Assembly (NCBI GenBank): GCA_964510205.1
Contig: CAZEBW010000074.1
Span: 1 to 17,479, forward strand
Reading direction: 5' to 3'
Origin: CAZEBW01 sp964510205
Lineage (GTDB): Bacteria > Chloroflexota > Anaerolineae > VGOG01
DNA: 17,479 bases
The number at the start of each line of letters is the position of its first letter. Within the stretch, counting starts at the first letter, position 1. The notes beneath the pieces were generated by a model that was not told the origin of the DNA, did not search any database, and was given only the letters and a program-made list of their open reading frames with translations. This document shows positions 1 through 6,503 of this stretch, one piece after another. Both the position numbers and the translations under genes were made by a program.

Positions 1-4
1 ACTG

Positions 5-73
5 AAAAAAGCTCCCGCAGCCGTCCCCGGGTGCGGAAATCGGCCCGAGGACGGGCCTCAGAGCAGTTTTTTT
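5..73. terminator. Structured leader or bidirectional terminator upstream of polX
   Basis: Bases 5-14 (six A then GCTC) can pair with GAGC at 61-64 and the T-run at 67-73, leaving a 2-base bulge. Two hairpins are enclosed: CCGCA...TGCGG in about 15-37, and a perfect GGCCCG-AGGA-CGGGCC at 42-57. The T-run on the + strand and the A-run on the other side would allow termination in either direction, so this may end genes upstream of the window. It lies directly before the polX ribosome site (GGAGAG, 75-80) and could instead act as a leader. The pairing is seen; the role is inferred. Confidence 0.5.
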
Positions 74-86
74 CGGAGAGTGAACC

Positions 87-1316
87 ATGCCGGTTTACAA
101 CTCTGACGTGGCCAACCTATTCAACCAGGTCGCCGACCTGCTGGAGATCGAAGGGGCCAACCCATTCCGAGTTCGAGCTTACCGGAACGCCGCCCGCACC
201 ATAGCCACTCTTTCCAAGAGCGTGGCGGACATGATAGAAGAAGGCCAGGACCTAACCGAGCTGCCGGGCGTCGGCGAGGACCTGGCCGGCAAGATCGAGG
301 AGATAGTCAACACGGGCGGCCTGGCCCAGTTGGAGGAGATCAAACAGCGCACGCCGCCGGAGCTGGCCGAGATGTTGAACATCGCCGGCCTGGGACCCAA
401 GCGGGTGGGAACGATCTACAAAGAACTGGGCGTCACCAGCTTGGAGGAACTAGAACAGGCCGCCGAAAGCGGCCAGATTCGAGAGCTGCACGGCCTGGGT
501 GAGAAGATCGAGCAGAAGATTCTGGAGGATGTGCGAGAGCGCGGTGAACGGGGAGAGCAGCGGACGCGCCTCGACGTGGCCGAACAAGTAGCCAAGCCCC
601 TGGCGACTTATCTGGAGAATGTGGACGGCGTGGAGAGAGTCGCGGTGGCGGGCAGCTATCGGCGCAGAAAAGAGACCGTGGGCGACCTGGACATTTTGGT
701 CACCGGCCAGGATGGGGCCAAGATCATCCAGCATTTCGTGGACTACGAGGACGTAGAGGAGGTGGTTTCCCAGGGAGAGACCCGCTCCACCGTCGTGTTT
801 CGCTCAGGACTGCAAGTGGATCTGCGCGTGGTGCCGCAGGAAAGCTACGGCGCCGCCTTGCTCTACTTCACCGGGTCCAAGGCCCACAACATCACCCTGC
901 GGAACATGGCCGTGGATCAGGGTCTCAAGGTCAACGAGTACGGGGTGTTCGAGGACGAGAAGCGCATCGCGGGGGAAACCGAAGAGGAGATGTACGGCCT
1001 CTTCGACCTCCCCTACATCGCGCCGGAGCTGCGGGAGGACCGGGGAGAGATCGAGGCGGCGCGGCGGGGCGAACTTCCCGCACTGGTCACACTGGAAGAC
1101 ATTCGTGGGGATCTGCAGTCGCACACCCAGGCCAGCGACGGTCGCGCCACGCTGGAGGAGATGGCCCGCGCTGCTCAAGAGCGAGGATACGAGTATTTGG
1201 CCGTCACCGATCACTCCGCCTACATCGGCGTGACCCAGGGGCTGGACGCCGAGGACCTGGCCCAGCGAATCGAAGAGAAGGTGAGCCATTATTGGGTATC
1301 GGGTATTGGATATTAG
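87..1316 (+). CDS. polX: DNA polymerase X family protein (PolX), truncated in its PHP domain
   Basis: PolX enzymes are DNA polymerase beta-like nucleotidyltransferases with a C-terminal PHP phosphoesterase, acting in gap filling and repair. Three helix-hairpin-helix motifs are visible (LPGVG near 59-63, IAGLG 99-103, LHGLG 134-138). The nucleotidyltransferase core has GSYRRRKETVGDLDIL at 189-204 with metal ligands D200 and D202, and a third at D245. The PHP domain begins near 338 with GDLQSHTQASDG and AVTDHS, but only about 60 residues of it remain before the frame enters a repeat tract and stops. PolX is usually about 570-580 residues; this is 409. The polymerase part could still work, but most PHP metal ligands are gone, so 3'-5' exonuclease activity is unlikely. 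A weak GGAGAG site precedes the ATG. The family is clear; the truncation is a fragment or an assembly junction. Confidence 0.9.
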   Translation: MPVYNSDVANLFNQVADLLEIEGANPFRVRAYRNAARTIATLSKSVADMIEEGQDLTELPGVGEDLAGKIEEIVNTGGLAQLEEIKQRTPPELAEMLNIAGLGPKRVGTIYKELGVTSLEELEQAAESGQIRELHGLGEKIEQKILEDVRERGERGEQRTRLDVAEQVAKPLATYLENVDGVERVAVAGSYRRRKETVGDLDILVTGQDGAKIIQHFVDYEDVEEVVSQGETRSTVVFRSGLQVDLRVVPQESYGAALLYFTGSKAHNITLRNMAVDQGLKVNEYGVFEDEKRIAGETEEEMYGLFDLPYIAPELREDRGEIEAARRGELPALVTLEDIRGDLQSHTQASDGRATLEEMARAAQERGYEYLAVTDHSAYIGVTQGLDAEDLAQRIEEKVSHYWVSGIGY

Positions 1317-1325
1317 GTATTGATA
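1291..1325. repeat. Degenerate 7-bp tandem repeat (ATTGGGT-like) at the broken end of polX
   Basis: Five consecutive heptamers are seen: ATTGGGT, ATCGGGT, ATTGGAT, ATTAGGT, ATTGATA. The tract begins just after the last recognisable PolX residues, supplies the final residues and runs past the stop codon. Such AT-rich, low-complexity tracts are unlike the GC-rich coding DNA around them and mark the breakpoint of the gene. Confidence 0.75.
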
Positions 1326-1392
1326 TGCGGCGGCGGAGTCCCGAACTCGTTCGGGTTCATCGCGCCACGCCTCCAACCGAGAGGAAGGGGAG

Positions 1393-1503
1393 CTGTCAGC
1401 GGATTCAGGGATCGGATTGAACGGATTTAGGTCAGATCGGACAGAAGAAATCTCGCCGTATGGGAGACTATCCGTTCAATTCGTTCCAGAAATCCGTTGA
1501 CAG
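1393..1503. repeat. Imperfect 34-bp inverted repeat, MITE-like
   Basis: Bases 1393-1426 match the reverse complement of 1470-1503 at 28 of 34 positions, around a 43-base centre. Both arms carry CTGTCA at the outer end and ATTGAACGGAT at the inner end. There is no coding capacity. It fills most of the 252-base gene-free stretch (1317-1568) between polX and the phosphotransferase. It could be a small non-autonomous element or a large RNA stem-loop. No target-site duplication was recognised. Confidence 0.6.
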
Positions 1504-1568
1504 GTTTCCCCACGCAAAAAGTGCAAAACTGCTGTTTTTGGAAAAAACGTCGGAAATGAGGTAGGAAA

Positions 1569-2672
1569 ATGTGGAATTCGTTACCTTTCGACAGGGGGAG
1601 GTTGGAGAGATACCTGACTTCCTTATATCAGAAGCTGGCGCGGGTGGTCGCGATACGCGAACTTGTGGATGAAGACAAAGAGACGCTCAAGGAGTTCGGC
1701 TACGGCACCCCGCTGCTCATCGAATTCACCCACGATGGCCAGGCAGAGCGGGGCGTGCTCCACACCGTGTCCGAGGACGGCTTCGGCCACGAGCGGCCCT
1801 CGGACCGGGCCCGCAACCTGCTTCTGGATCACGCCACGTTCAATAAATTGCCCCGCCACGTGCCCTCTCTGGACGTGGGCGCCTTCACCCCGCAGGGAGA
1901 GCTCCTTTCCCTGGGGCAAACGGAGGAGTTCTTCCTGCTGACCAAGTACGCTCCCGGCCACCCTTATGCCCGCGACCTGCAGCGGATCGCAGCCACGGGA
2001 GAGCTGAACCCCGGCGACGAAGAGCGGGCCATCGCTTTGGCCGACTACCTGGCCGAGATCCACGCCCTGAAACAGCCGGACGCGGCGCTTTACCGGCGGC
2101 GCATCCGCGACCTGCTGGGGCACGGCGAGGGCATCATGGGCATGCTGGACGGCTATCCGCCCGACTTCGCGCCCGCGCCGCCCGCTCGCCTGGAGGAGAT
2201 CGAAAAGCGCTGCGTGGCCTGGCGCTGGCGCATCAAGGGATGCAGCCATCGGCTGAGCCAGGTGCACGGCGATTTCCATCCCTGGAACGTGCTCTTCCAA
2301 GAGGGAAACGAGTTCGCGCTGCTGGACCGCAGCCGGGGCGAGTGGGGAGAGCCCGCCGACGACGTGAGCGCCCTGAGCATCAACTACGTCCTGTTCTCGC
2401 TGCGGCGACAGGGCACGGTGAGCGGAGCTTTCCGCCGGCTGTACGATCTGTTCTGGGAACGCTACCTGGAACAAACGGGAGACCAAGAAGTCCTGACGGT
2501 GATCCAACCTTTCTATGCCTGGCGGGCCCTCGTGGTGGCCCATCCGGTCTGGTATCCCAGCCTGCCCGTGGCGGTGCGGGAGGCGCTATTTCGCTTCGTC
2601 GAGAACGTGCTGGCCACCGACCGCTTTGACCCCCAGCGGGTCAACGACTACCTGGAGGAGGAGACGTGCTAG
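1569..2672 (+). CDS. APH-family phosphotransferase (aminoglycoside/choline kinase-like)
   Basis: This 367-residue protein has the protein-kinase-like fold of APH phosphotransferases, which move phosphate from ATP to a small-molecule hydroxyl. The catalytic loop is HGDFHPWN at 233-240 (catalytic D235, metal ligand N240). The following metal-binding Asp is D253 in LLDRSRGEWGEP, where most relatives have a D-F or D-W motif. A GAGGTAGG ribosome site (1558-1565) fixes the ATG. The stop overlaps the start of the next gene, an APS-kinase-like P-loop kinase, so the two are translationally coupled. Known families pair or fuse an APH-like kinase with a P-loop kinase (COG2187 with COG0645), which supports joint action. 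The substrate is unknown. No feature points specifically to antibiotic resistance; a metabolite kinase is more likely. Confidence 0.8.
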   Translation: MWNSLPFDRGRLERYLTSLYQKLARVVAIRELVDEDKETLKEFGYGTPLLIEFTHDGQAERGVLHTVSEDGFGHERPSDRARNLLLDHATFNKLPRHVPSLDVGAFTPQGELLSLGQTEEFFLLTKYAPGHPYARDLQRIAATGELNPGDEERAIALADYLAEIHALKQPDAALYRRRIRDLLGHGEGIMGMLDGYPPDFAPAPPARLEEIEKRCVAWRWRIKGCSHRLSQVHGDFHPWNVLFQEGNEFALLDRSRGEWGEPADDVSALSINYVLFSLRRQGTVSGAFRRLYDLFWERYLEQTGDQEVLTVIQPFYAWRALVVAHPVWYPSLPVAVREALFRFVENVLATDRFDPQRVNDYLEEETC

Positions 2673-3196
2673 AGGAATCTGGATTCGCCATCTGGCTGAC
2701 CGGCCTGCCGGCCTCAGGCAAAACCACCCTGGCCGTCGGCCTGGCCGAGGCGCTGAAAGAGCATGGCGTCCGCGTCCAGGTTCTGGACTCAGATCAACTG
2801 CGCCAGGTGCTGACGCCGGAGCCCAGCTACAGCCGCCAAGAGCGGGATCGGTTCTATCGAACGATGGCCTACATCGGACAATTGTTGACGCAAAATGGCG
2901 TGAATGTGATCTTCGCCGCCACCGCCAACCGGCGTCGTCACCGCGACAGGGCCAGGCAGGCCATCGAGCGATTCGTGGAGGTGTACGTGCGCTGTTCGCT
3001 GGAAACCTGTATGGCCCGCGACCAGAAAGGCATCTACCAAAAGGCGCTGACGGGCGAAGCCTCCACCGTGCCGGGGCTGCAGGTTCCCTACGAGCCCCCC
3101 GAGTCTCCCGAGTTGACGGTGGACACCGAAGGGCAGTCGCCTGAGGAAGGTGTAGGCCAGATGGTGGCCCGGCTGGAAGAGCTCTCGTTCATATGA
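2666..3196 (+). CDS. cysC: Adenylylsulfate kinase-like P-loop kinase
   Basis: A cytosolic P-loop kinase of 176 residues, close to the usual length of APS kinase, which phosphorylates adenylylsulfate to PAPS. The Walker A motif is GLPASGKTT at 13-21, followed by LDSDQLR at 40-46 (family LDGDnvR), the lid RDQKGIYQKA at 118-127 and PYEPPESPEL at 141-150. In place of the canonical ISP(Y/F) stretch it reads ATANRRRHRDRAR at 85-97, so the substrate may not be APS. The GTG start lies inside the last codons of the phosphotransferase, behind GGAGGAGGAGA, and its stop overlaps the next ATG as ATGA: a tightly coupled operon. No sulfate adenylyltransferase or PAPS reductase is nearby. The family is secure; the cysC symbol is only an approximation. 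Confidence 0.75.
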   Translation: MLEESGFAIWLTGLPASGKTTLAVGLAEALKEHGVRVQVLDSDQLRQVLTPEPSYSRQERDRFYRTMAYIGQLLTQNGVNVIFAATANRRRHRDRARQAIERFVEVYVRCSLETCMARDQKGIYQKALTGEASTVPGLQVPYEPPESPELTVDTEGQSPEEGVGQMVARLEELSFI

Positions 3197-3345
3197 AACT
3201 CGAATTCTTGGGCACGCGGGGGAACATCGAAGCCCGCACGCGACGACACGGTATGCACAGCGCTACCCTGGTCTCGTACTACGGCCAAGAGGTGCTGATA
3301 GATTGCGGAGAGGACTGGCTGGGGAAGGTGCATGAGCTGAAGTCT
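3193..3345 (+). pseudogene. 5' remnant of an MBL-fold hydrolase gene
   Basis: About 50 codons match the first two beta-strands of RNase Z-like MBL hydrolases (FLGTRG near the start, IDCGEDW later). The HxHxDH zinc motif that should follow within about 20 residues is absent, and unrelated DUF72 sequence continues in frame. The ATGA overlap with the upstream kinase suggests the intact ancestor was the third gene of the phosphotransferase-kinase operon. Confidence 0.6.
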
Positions 3346-4101
3346 TCTTCGAATGAGGAGACCATGAAAGAGAGCGACTTGATTCACATCGGCACATCCG
3401 GTTGGTATTACCGGCATTGGGAAGGTCCCTTTTATCCCCCAGACCTTTCCACAGGTGACTATCTGGACTATTACGCGGATCGCCTTCAGACGGTGGAGAT
3501 CAACAACACATTTTACCAGTTGCCGCAGGAGGAGACCCTGAAAAAGTGGCGCCAGACCGTGCCGACGGGATTTGTGTTCTCCGTCAAGGCCAGCCGCTAC
3601 ATCACCCACATGAAAAAGCTCAAGGATCCGCAAGAGCCGGTGTCCACATTCTTGAACAGGATCAGCGTGTTGGGGGATAAGCTGGGACCCATTCTGTTCC
3701 AGCTGCCCCCCAACTGGTATTTCAATCCCCAGCGGTTGAGGTCCTTCCTGGAAGCACTGCCTGCGGGCTACCGGTATGCCTTTGAGCTGCGCGATCCGAG
3801 CTGGTTAGATCCTCGGGCCTACCAGGCCCTGGCGGAGCACGAGGTGGCTTTCTGCATTTACGATTTCCACCGCCGGCTCTCGCCGAAGAAAGTCACCACC
3901 GATTTGGTCTACGTGCGGCTGCACGGGCCTTACGGCGCGTATCGAGGGAAATATACGGCCGAGGCCCTGGCCGGCTGGGCGGGCGCCTTCTCCACCTGGA
4001 CCCGACAGGGAAAAGAGATCTACTGCTACTTCGACAACGACGAAAAGGGCTATGCTGTCCAGAATGCTCTGGAATTGCAGGCCATGATCGAGGACGGATG
4101 A
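3193..4101 (+). CDS. Chimeric frame: MBL-fold N-terminus fused to a DUF72 (YecE-like) protein
   Basis: Residues 1 to about 50 read like the start of a metallo-beta-lactamase-fold hydrolase (MKLEFLGTRG, then VLIDCGEDWLG) but stop before the HxHxDH metal site. From residue 58 a complete DUF72 protein follows: HIGTSGWYYRHWEGPFYP, INNTFYQLP, FELRDPSW, YVRLHGPYGAYRGKY and a final YCYFDNDEKGYA. DUF72 proteins have a TIM-barrel-like fold and unknown biochemistry, and are usually about 240-250 residues; the part from M58 is 245. The native DUF72 start is therefore probably ATG 3364, behind GAGGAG at 3355-3360, although that spacing is short. ATG 3193 overlaps the upstream kinase stop, so the longer chimera may be translated too. 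The MBL part is judged a relic of the gene that once followed the kinase pair. Confidence 0.8.
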   Translation: MKLEFLGTRGNIEARTRRHGMHSATLVSYYGQEVLIDCGEDWLGKVHELKSSSNEETMKESDLIHIGTSGWYYRHWEGPFYPPDLSTGDYLDYYADRLQTVEINNTFYQLPQEETLKKWRQTVPTGFVFSVKASRYITHMKKLKDPQEPVSTFLNRISVLGDKLGPILFQLPPNWYFNPQRLRSFLEALPAGYRYAFELRDPSWLDPRAYQALAEHEVAFCIYDFHRRLSPKKVTTDLVYVRLHGPYGAYRGKYTAEALAGWAGAFSTWTRQGKEIYCYFDNDEKGYAVQNALELQAMIEDG

Positions 4102-4116
4102 GGTGAGGTGAGCTTG

Positions 4117-4767
4117 ATGTTCAGAGACAGAAAAGACGCTGGTCAAAAGCTAGCCAGGGCTCTGGAGAAGTACAAGGATCAGGGTGTGCTGGTCCTGGCC
4201 ATTCCCAGAGGTGGAGTGGAGGTAGGCTATCAGGTGGCCAAGTATCTGAACGCAAATTTTGCCCTGCTCGTATCCAGAAAACTGCCCTATCCGCATAATC
4301 CAGAAGCCGGATTCGGCGCGCTGGCGGAGGACGGAAGCACCTTCATCTATCGGGATGCTGCCCGCCAGCTCTTGCCGAGAGCAATCGAGGCCATCATCGA
4401 ACGGCAGAAGCAGGAAACCGAAAGAAGGGTGGACGTATTGAGAAGAGGCAGGGCGCTGCCAGAGATAGCCGGCCGAACGGTCATCTTAGTGGACGACGGG
4501 ATAGCCATGGGTTCCACCATGCGGGTATCCATCATGCTCTGTCAGAATCGAGGAGCGGGCAAAATCGTCGTGGCCGTGCCCGTCTCAGGGGAGAGCGTGG
4601 CCGCCGAAATCGGAGAGATGGTGGATGAAATCGTGGTCTTGGAGCAACCGAGGTACTTCCGAGCCGTGGCGCAGGTTTATGAAAACTGGTACGACGTTTC
4701 GGATCGGGAAGTCATTCAGATAATGGAAAGCTGGCAAAGGGAAGGAGAACGAGATGCGATACGATGA
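4117..4767 (+). CDS. Phosphoribosyltransferase family protein
   Basis: A type I PRTase-fold protein of 216 residues. The PRPP-binding signature is VILVDDGIAMGST at 122-134, with acidic pair D126-D127. The start MFRDRKDAGQKLA and the IPRGGVEVGY loop at 29-38 are typical of a widespread uncharacterised bacterial PRTase group often found in stress or dormancy clusters; the substrate base is unknown. ATG 4117 is chosen over GTG 4108 and TTG 4114 because GAGGTG at 4105-4110 lies six bases before it and because family members start with MFRDR. The upstream DUF72 gene ends 15 bases earlier, so co-transcription is likely. The gene immediately downstream is a DUF2267 fragment. Confidence 0.85.
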   Translation: MFRDRKDAGQKLARALEKYKDQGVLVLAIPRGGVEVGYQVAKYLNANFALLVSRKLPYPHNPEAGFGALAEDGSTFIYRDAARQLLPRAIEAIIERQKQETERRVDVLRRGRALPEIAGRTVILVDDGIAMGSTMRVSIMLCQNRGAGKIVVAVPVSGESVAAEIGEMVDEIVVLEQPRYFRAVAQVYENWYDVSDREVIQIMESWQREGERDAIR

Positions 4768-4846
4768 GTTCATCAGCCGAGTGCAGGAACGTGCCGGCTT
4801 TGAATGTATCCACTTTTGTATCCCTTTTCTGTATCTTGATACATAG
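4754..4846 (+). pseudogene. 5' remnant of a DUF2267 gene
   Basis: The frame starts at ATG 4754 behind AAGGAG (4742-4747) and overlaps the end of the phosphoribosyltransferase. It reads MRYDEFISRVQERAGF, the conserved opening of DUF2267 proteins, which are normally about 130-150 residues. After residue 16-17 the similarity ends and the frame runs through the TGTATC repeat region to a TAG, giving 30 residues in all. It keeps its ribosome site and start but has lost nearly the whole domain. Confidence 0.65.
4805..4843. promoter_or_regulatory. TGTATC half-site array, candidate operator
   Basis: TGTATC occurs at 4805-4810, 4817-4822 and 4830-4835 (starts 12 and 13 bases apart). The last copy forms a perfect dyad, TGTATC-TT-GATACA, at 4830-4843. 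The array ends at the -35 box of the promoter below, a position that suits an activator or a repressor. The binding protein is not known. Confidence 0.55.
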
Positions 4847-4872
4847 ACACTGCGCCCACTTTTTGCTATACT
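4844..4872 (+). promoter_or_regulatory. Sigma-70-type promoter for the receiver-like gene
   Basis: The -35 box TAGACA (4844-4849, five of six consensus bases) lies 17 bases before TATACT (4867-4872), which has the extended -10 TGC directly before it. The start codon of the receiver-like protein is about 40 bases downstream. Confidence 0.7.
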
Positions 4873-4900
4873 GTAGTTGACGATTTTTATTATTCGAAAT

Positions 4901-4905
4901 GGAGG
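4901..4905 (+). promoter_or_regulatory. Ribosome binding site deciding the start at 4914
   Basis: GGAGG lies 8 bases before ATG 4914 and overlaps the upstream in-frame ATG 4899, which has no site of its own. This favours the shorter protein beginning MSPSRII. Confidence 0.7.
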
Positions 4906-4913
4906 ATAACGTC

Positions 4914-5291
4914 ATGTCACCGTCTCGAATCATCTTGGCCAACGGATCGCGTTTTCTGCACGAGATGTTGAAGCGCGCACTCGAAAAGACGTCCGATCTA
5001 CAGGTCGTTGATGAGGTTACTAATTTGGCCAGACTGCCTTCGGCCATCTCCCGCACCGATGCTCAGTGGGTGATCATGTGTCTGCCCCTTGACGGCGAGA
5101 TACCGGAAGTGGCGAAGTCGCTGCTCATAGCGCATCCCTCGGTCCGCATCTTGGCTATGGCGACCGATGGCAGTCAAGTGAGAGTCAAGTGGCTGGAGTC
5201 TCACGAAGAGGCCCTGGACGATCTATCCCTTGATGAGTTGTTTGCGGTCCTGCGCACCCAGTCGCCGTGGAGACTGGCCGAACGGCCTTAG
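4914..5291 (+). CDS. Orphan degenerate response-regulator receiver protein
   Basis: A 125-residue protein with the CheY-like alternation of strands and helices and no output domain. The opening (RIILANGSRFLHEMLKRAL, then DLQVVDEVTN) matches NarL-type receivers. The phosphorylation site is missing: the acidic pair expected at the end of strand 1 is A9-N10, and the phospho-Asp position at the end of strand 3 (WVIMCLPLDG, 52-61) is C56. It is probably a phosphorylation-independent pseudo-receiver that binds a partner. ATG 4914 is chosen over ATG 4899 because GGAGG at 4901-4905 lies eight bases before it. It has its own strong promoter and the TGTATC array. No histidine kinase is nearby. The role is unknown; the fold call is moderately sure. 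Confidence 0.65.
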   Translation: MSPSRIILANGSRFLHEMLKRALEKTSDLQVVDEVTNLARLPSAISRTDAQWVIMCLPLDGEIPEVAKSLLIAHPSVRILAMATDGSQVRVKWLESHEEALDDLSLDELFAVLRTQSPWRLAERP

Positions 5292-5344
5292 TTGGGAAAC
5301 AAGAAACGCTTTATCACTTTCCCTCATCCACGCATCTTACCACA

Positions 5345-5476
5345 GAAACTGAGTTGACCGCTCCAGCAGACCTACCGTCCAGCGATTACGCGTGGTCTGT
5401 TTTGGTCTACGAACGAGGCGAGCTCACCGCGTTCGGGGAGTCTGTCAGGCGGCATTTCACGATACGGTCACCATAA
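5345..5476 (+). pseudogene. Possible C-terminal fragment of an Ig-like/surface-protein gene
   Basis: In the 262-base stretch between the receiver-like gene and the lipoprotein gene, one frame reads TAPADLPSSDYAWSV, then LVYERGELTAFGES and a TAA. The 'D-L-P-x-x-D-Y-x-W-x-V-x-V-Y' pattern resembles the final beta-sandwich repeat of large extracellular or membrane proteins. There is no ribosome site, and the only upstream in-frame ATG lies inside the receiver gene. It is most likely a gene tail stranded by rearrangement. Nothing else was recognised in 5292-5553. Confidence 0.3.
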
Positions 5477-5553
5477 TTTACCCGATGGTCATGGTCAAGG
5501 ATAAGGTTTGTGCGACAGAGCCATGATCAGCAGAATACAAGGAGGTAGTAAAA

Positions 5554-5898
5554 ATGAAGACCAAACTGTTGATGGGCTGGTTAGTGATCGGATTGCTGAT
5601 CCTGGTGAGCTGCGGTCCATCTGCCAAGACGCCTGTGGTGAACTACGGCGAGGCCCAGCCGTTGGTGGAGTTGGCCAAGGCCGATCTAGCAGAACAACTG
5701 GACATCAACCCCGATGAGATCGAGGTGCAAAGCGTCGAGGCGACCGAGTTCCCCGACACCAGTCTGGGGGTTCCCGAGCTGGGCAAGATGTACGCCCAGG
5801 TCATCACACCGGGGTACATCATCAAGCTGGCCGTGGATGACGCGGTATACGAGTATCACGGCGCTGAGGATCGCGTCGTTCTCGTGCCCGAGGAGTAG
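5554..5898 (+). CDS. Small lipoprotein with a YAQVITPGY-type domain
   Basis: A 114-residue secreted lipoprotein. Residues 1-20 form a lipoprotein signal peptide: Lys near the start, a hydrophobic run, and the lipobox LVSC with C20 as the lipidated residue. The mature domain carries VEATEFPDTSLGVPELG and YAQVITPGYIIKL, then YEYH. This matches a motif (W-P-D-x-S-L-G-x-P, YAQVITPGY, YxYH) that recurs in small exported proteins of Chloroflexota and cyanobacteria and whose function is unknown. AAGGAGG at 5539-5545 gives a strong start. It should be anchored on the outer face of the cytoplasmic membrane. It precedes an unknown membrane-anchored protein by 45 bases and is probably co-transcribed with it. 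Confidence 0.75.
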   Translation: MKTKLLMGWLVIGLLILVSCGPSAKTPVVNYGEAQPLVELAKADLAEQLDINPDEIEVQSVEATEFPDTSLGVPELGKMYAQVITPGYIIKLAVDDAVYEYHGAEDRVVLVPEE

Positions 5899-5943
5899 AA
5901 CTCTACCAGCAAGAGCATCACCATAGAATGGGAGGTTTAACAT

Positions 5944-6447
5944 ATGGAAGATACCTATACGTACATCGCACGAAGCGCTGAGGATCCGGCCAAGGCGGTG
6001 ACGTTCACCCTGCACGATAACAGCATGTCGGTGGGGCTAGGCGCGCCGCTGGAACACGTGGAACGGGCTTTGGAAGCCGAGGGCGAGGTCCGGCCCCGAC
6101 TCTGGCTCAAGCCGTTGGCCGTTTCCCTGCTAGAACGAGGCACGCGGCCCTTTCGCGTCGCCGACGTGGATGCCACCAGGGCGGCGGACGATTGGCTATC
6201 GGTTACGGCCTGGGTTCGGGCCGGAGGCCTGCGGCTGGCGCCCATTATCCTGATCAGAGGGCGAGTGGACAACCCAGAGGCAGCGCTGGCTTTCGTGGAG
6301 GAGTTGAGCAGCCGCAAGGCATCTGTCGCAGGCCCGTTCAAGCTCCTCGGCCTGCTGGACTACTGGGCCACGTGGCTGCTGGCGGGATTCTTCATGGTCG
6401 GCCTGCTGGGGATTTGGCGCCGCCGCAGCCTCGGCGAGAGCGAATAG
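5944..6447 (+). CDS. Unknown protein with one C-terminal membrane segment
   Basis: A 167-residue protein that I do not assign to a named family. Residues 1 to about 130 are soluble and mixed alpha/beta, with VTFTLHDNSMSV near the start and a run of charged helices. Residues about 138-158 (LLDYWATWLLAGFF then MVGLLGIW) form a single membrane helix followed by RRR, and the chain ends soon after. With no signal peptide it would be tail-anchored; the basic C-terminal flank argues for the C-terminus inside, so topology is unclear. GGGAGG at 5930-5935 supports ATG 5944. Its position after a lipoprotein of unknown function suggests a shared envelope role. Downstream is a repeat cluster rather than another gene. 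Confidence 0.6.
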   Translation: MEDTYTYIARSAEDPAKAVTFTLHDNSMSVGLGAPLEHVERALEAEGEVRPRLWLKPLAVSLLERGTRPFRVADVDATRAADDWLSVTAWVRAGGLRLAPIILIRGRVDNPEAALAFVEELSSRKASVAGPFKLLGLLDYWATWLLAGFFMVGLLGIWRRRSLGESE

Positions 6448-6503
6448 CGCCTGTTCACGGCGACAGCTGCCTGAGTAGAACGTTCATCTTTAACTACTTA
6501 AGC

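Noticed and set aside
1108..1146. Gln in place of the first His in the PolX PHP motif (GDLQSHT) as a damaging change
   Set aside because: Gln at this place is, as I recall, common in active PolX enzymes. The damage comes from the truncation.
1497..1530. TTGACA at 1497-1502 as a promoter for the phosphotransferase
   Set aside because: No acceptable -10 box lies 16-18 bases downstream (AGTGCA at the expected place), and the hexamer belongs to an arm of the inverted repeat.
5267..5344. Treating 5267-5476 as an intact small gene
   Set aside because: Its ATG lies within the receiver gene with no ribosome site, and the first 26 codons have no protein-like character. Only the later part looks like a fragment.
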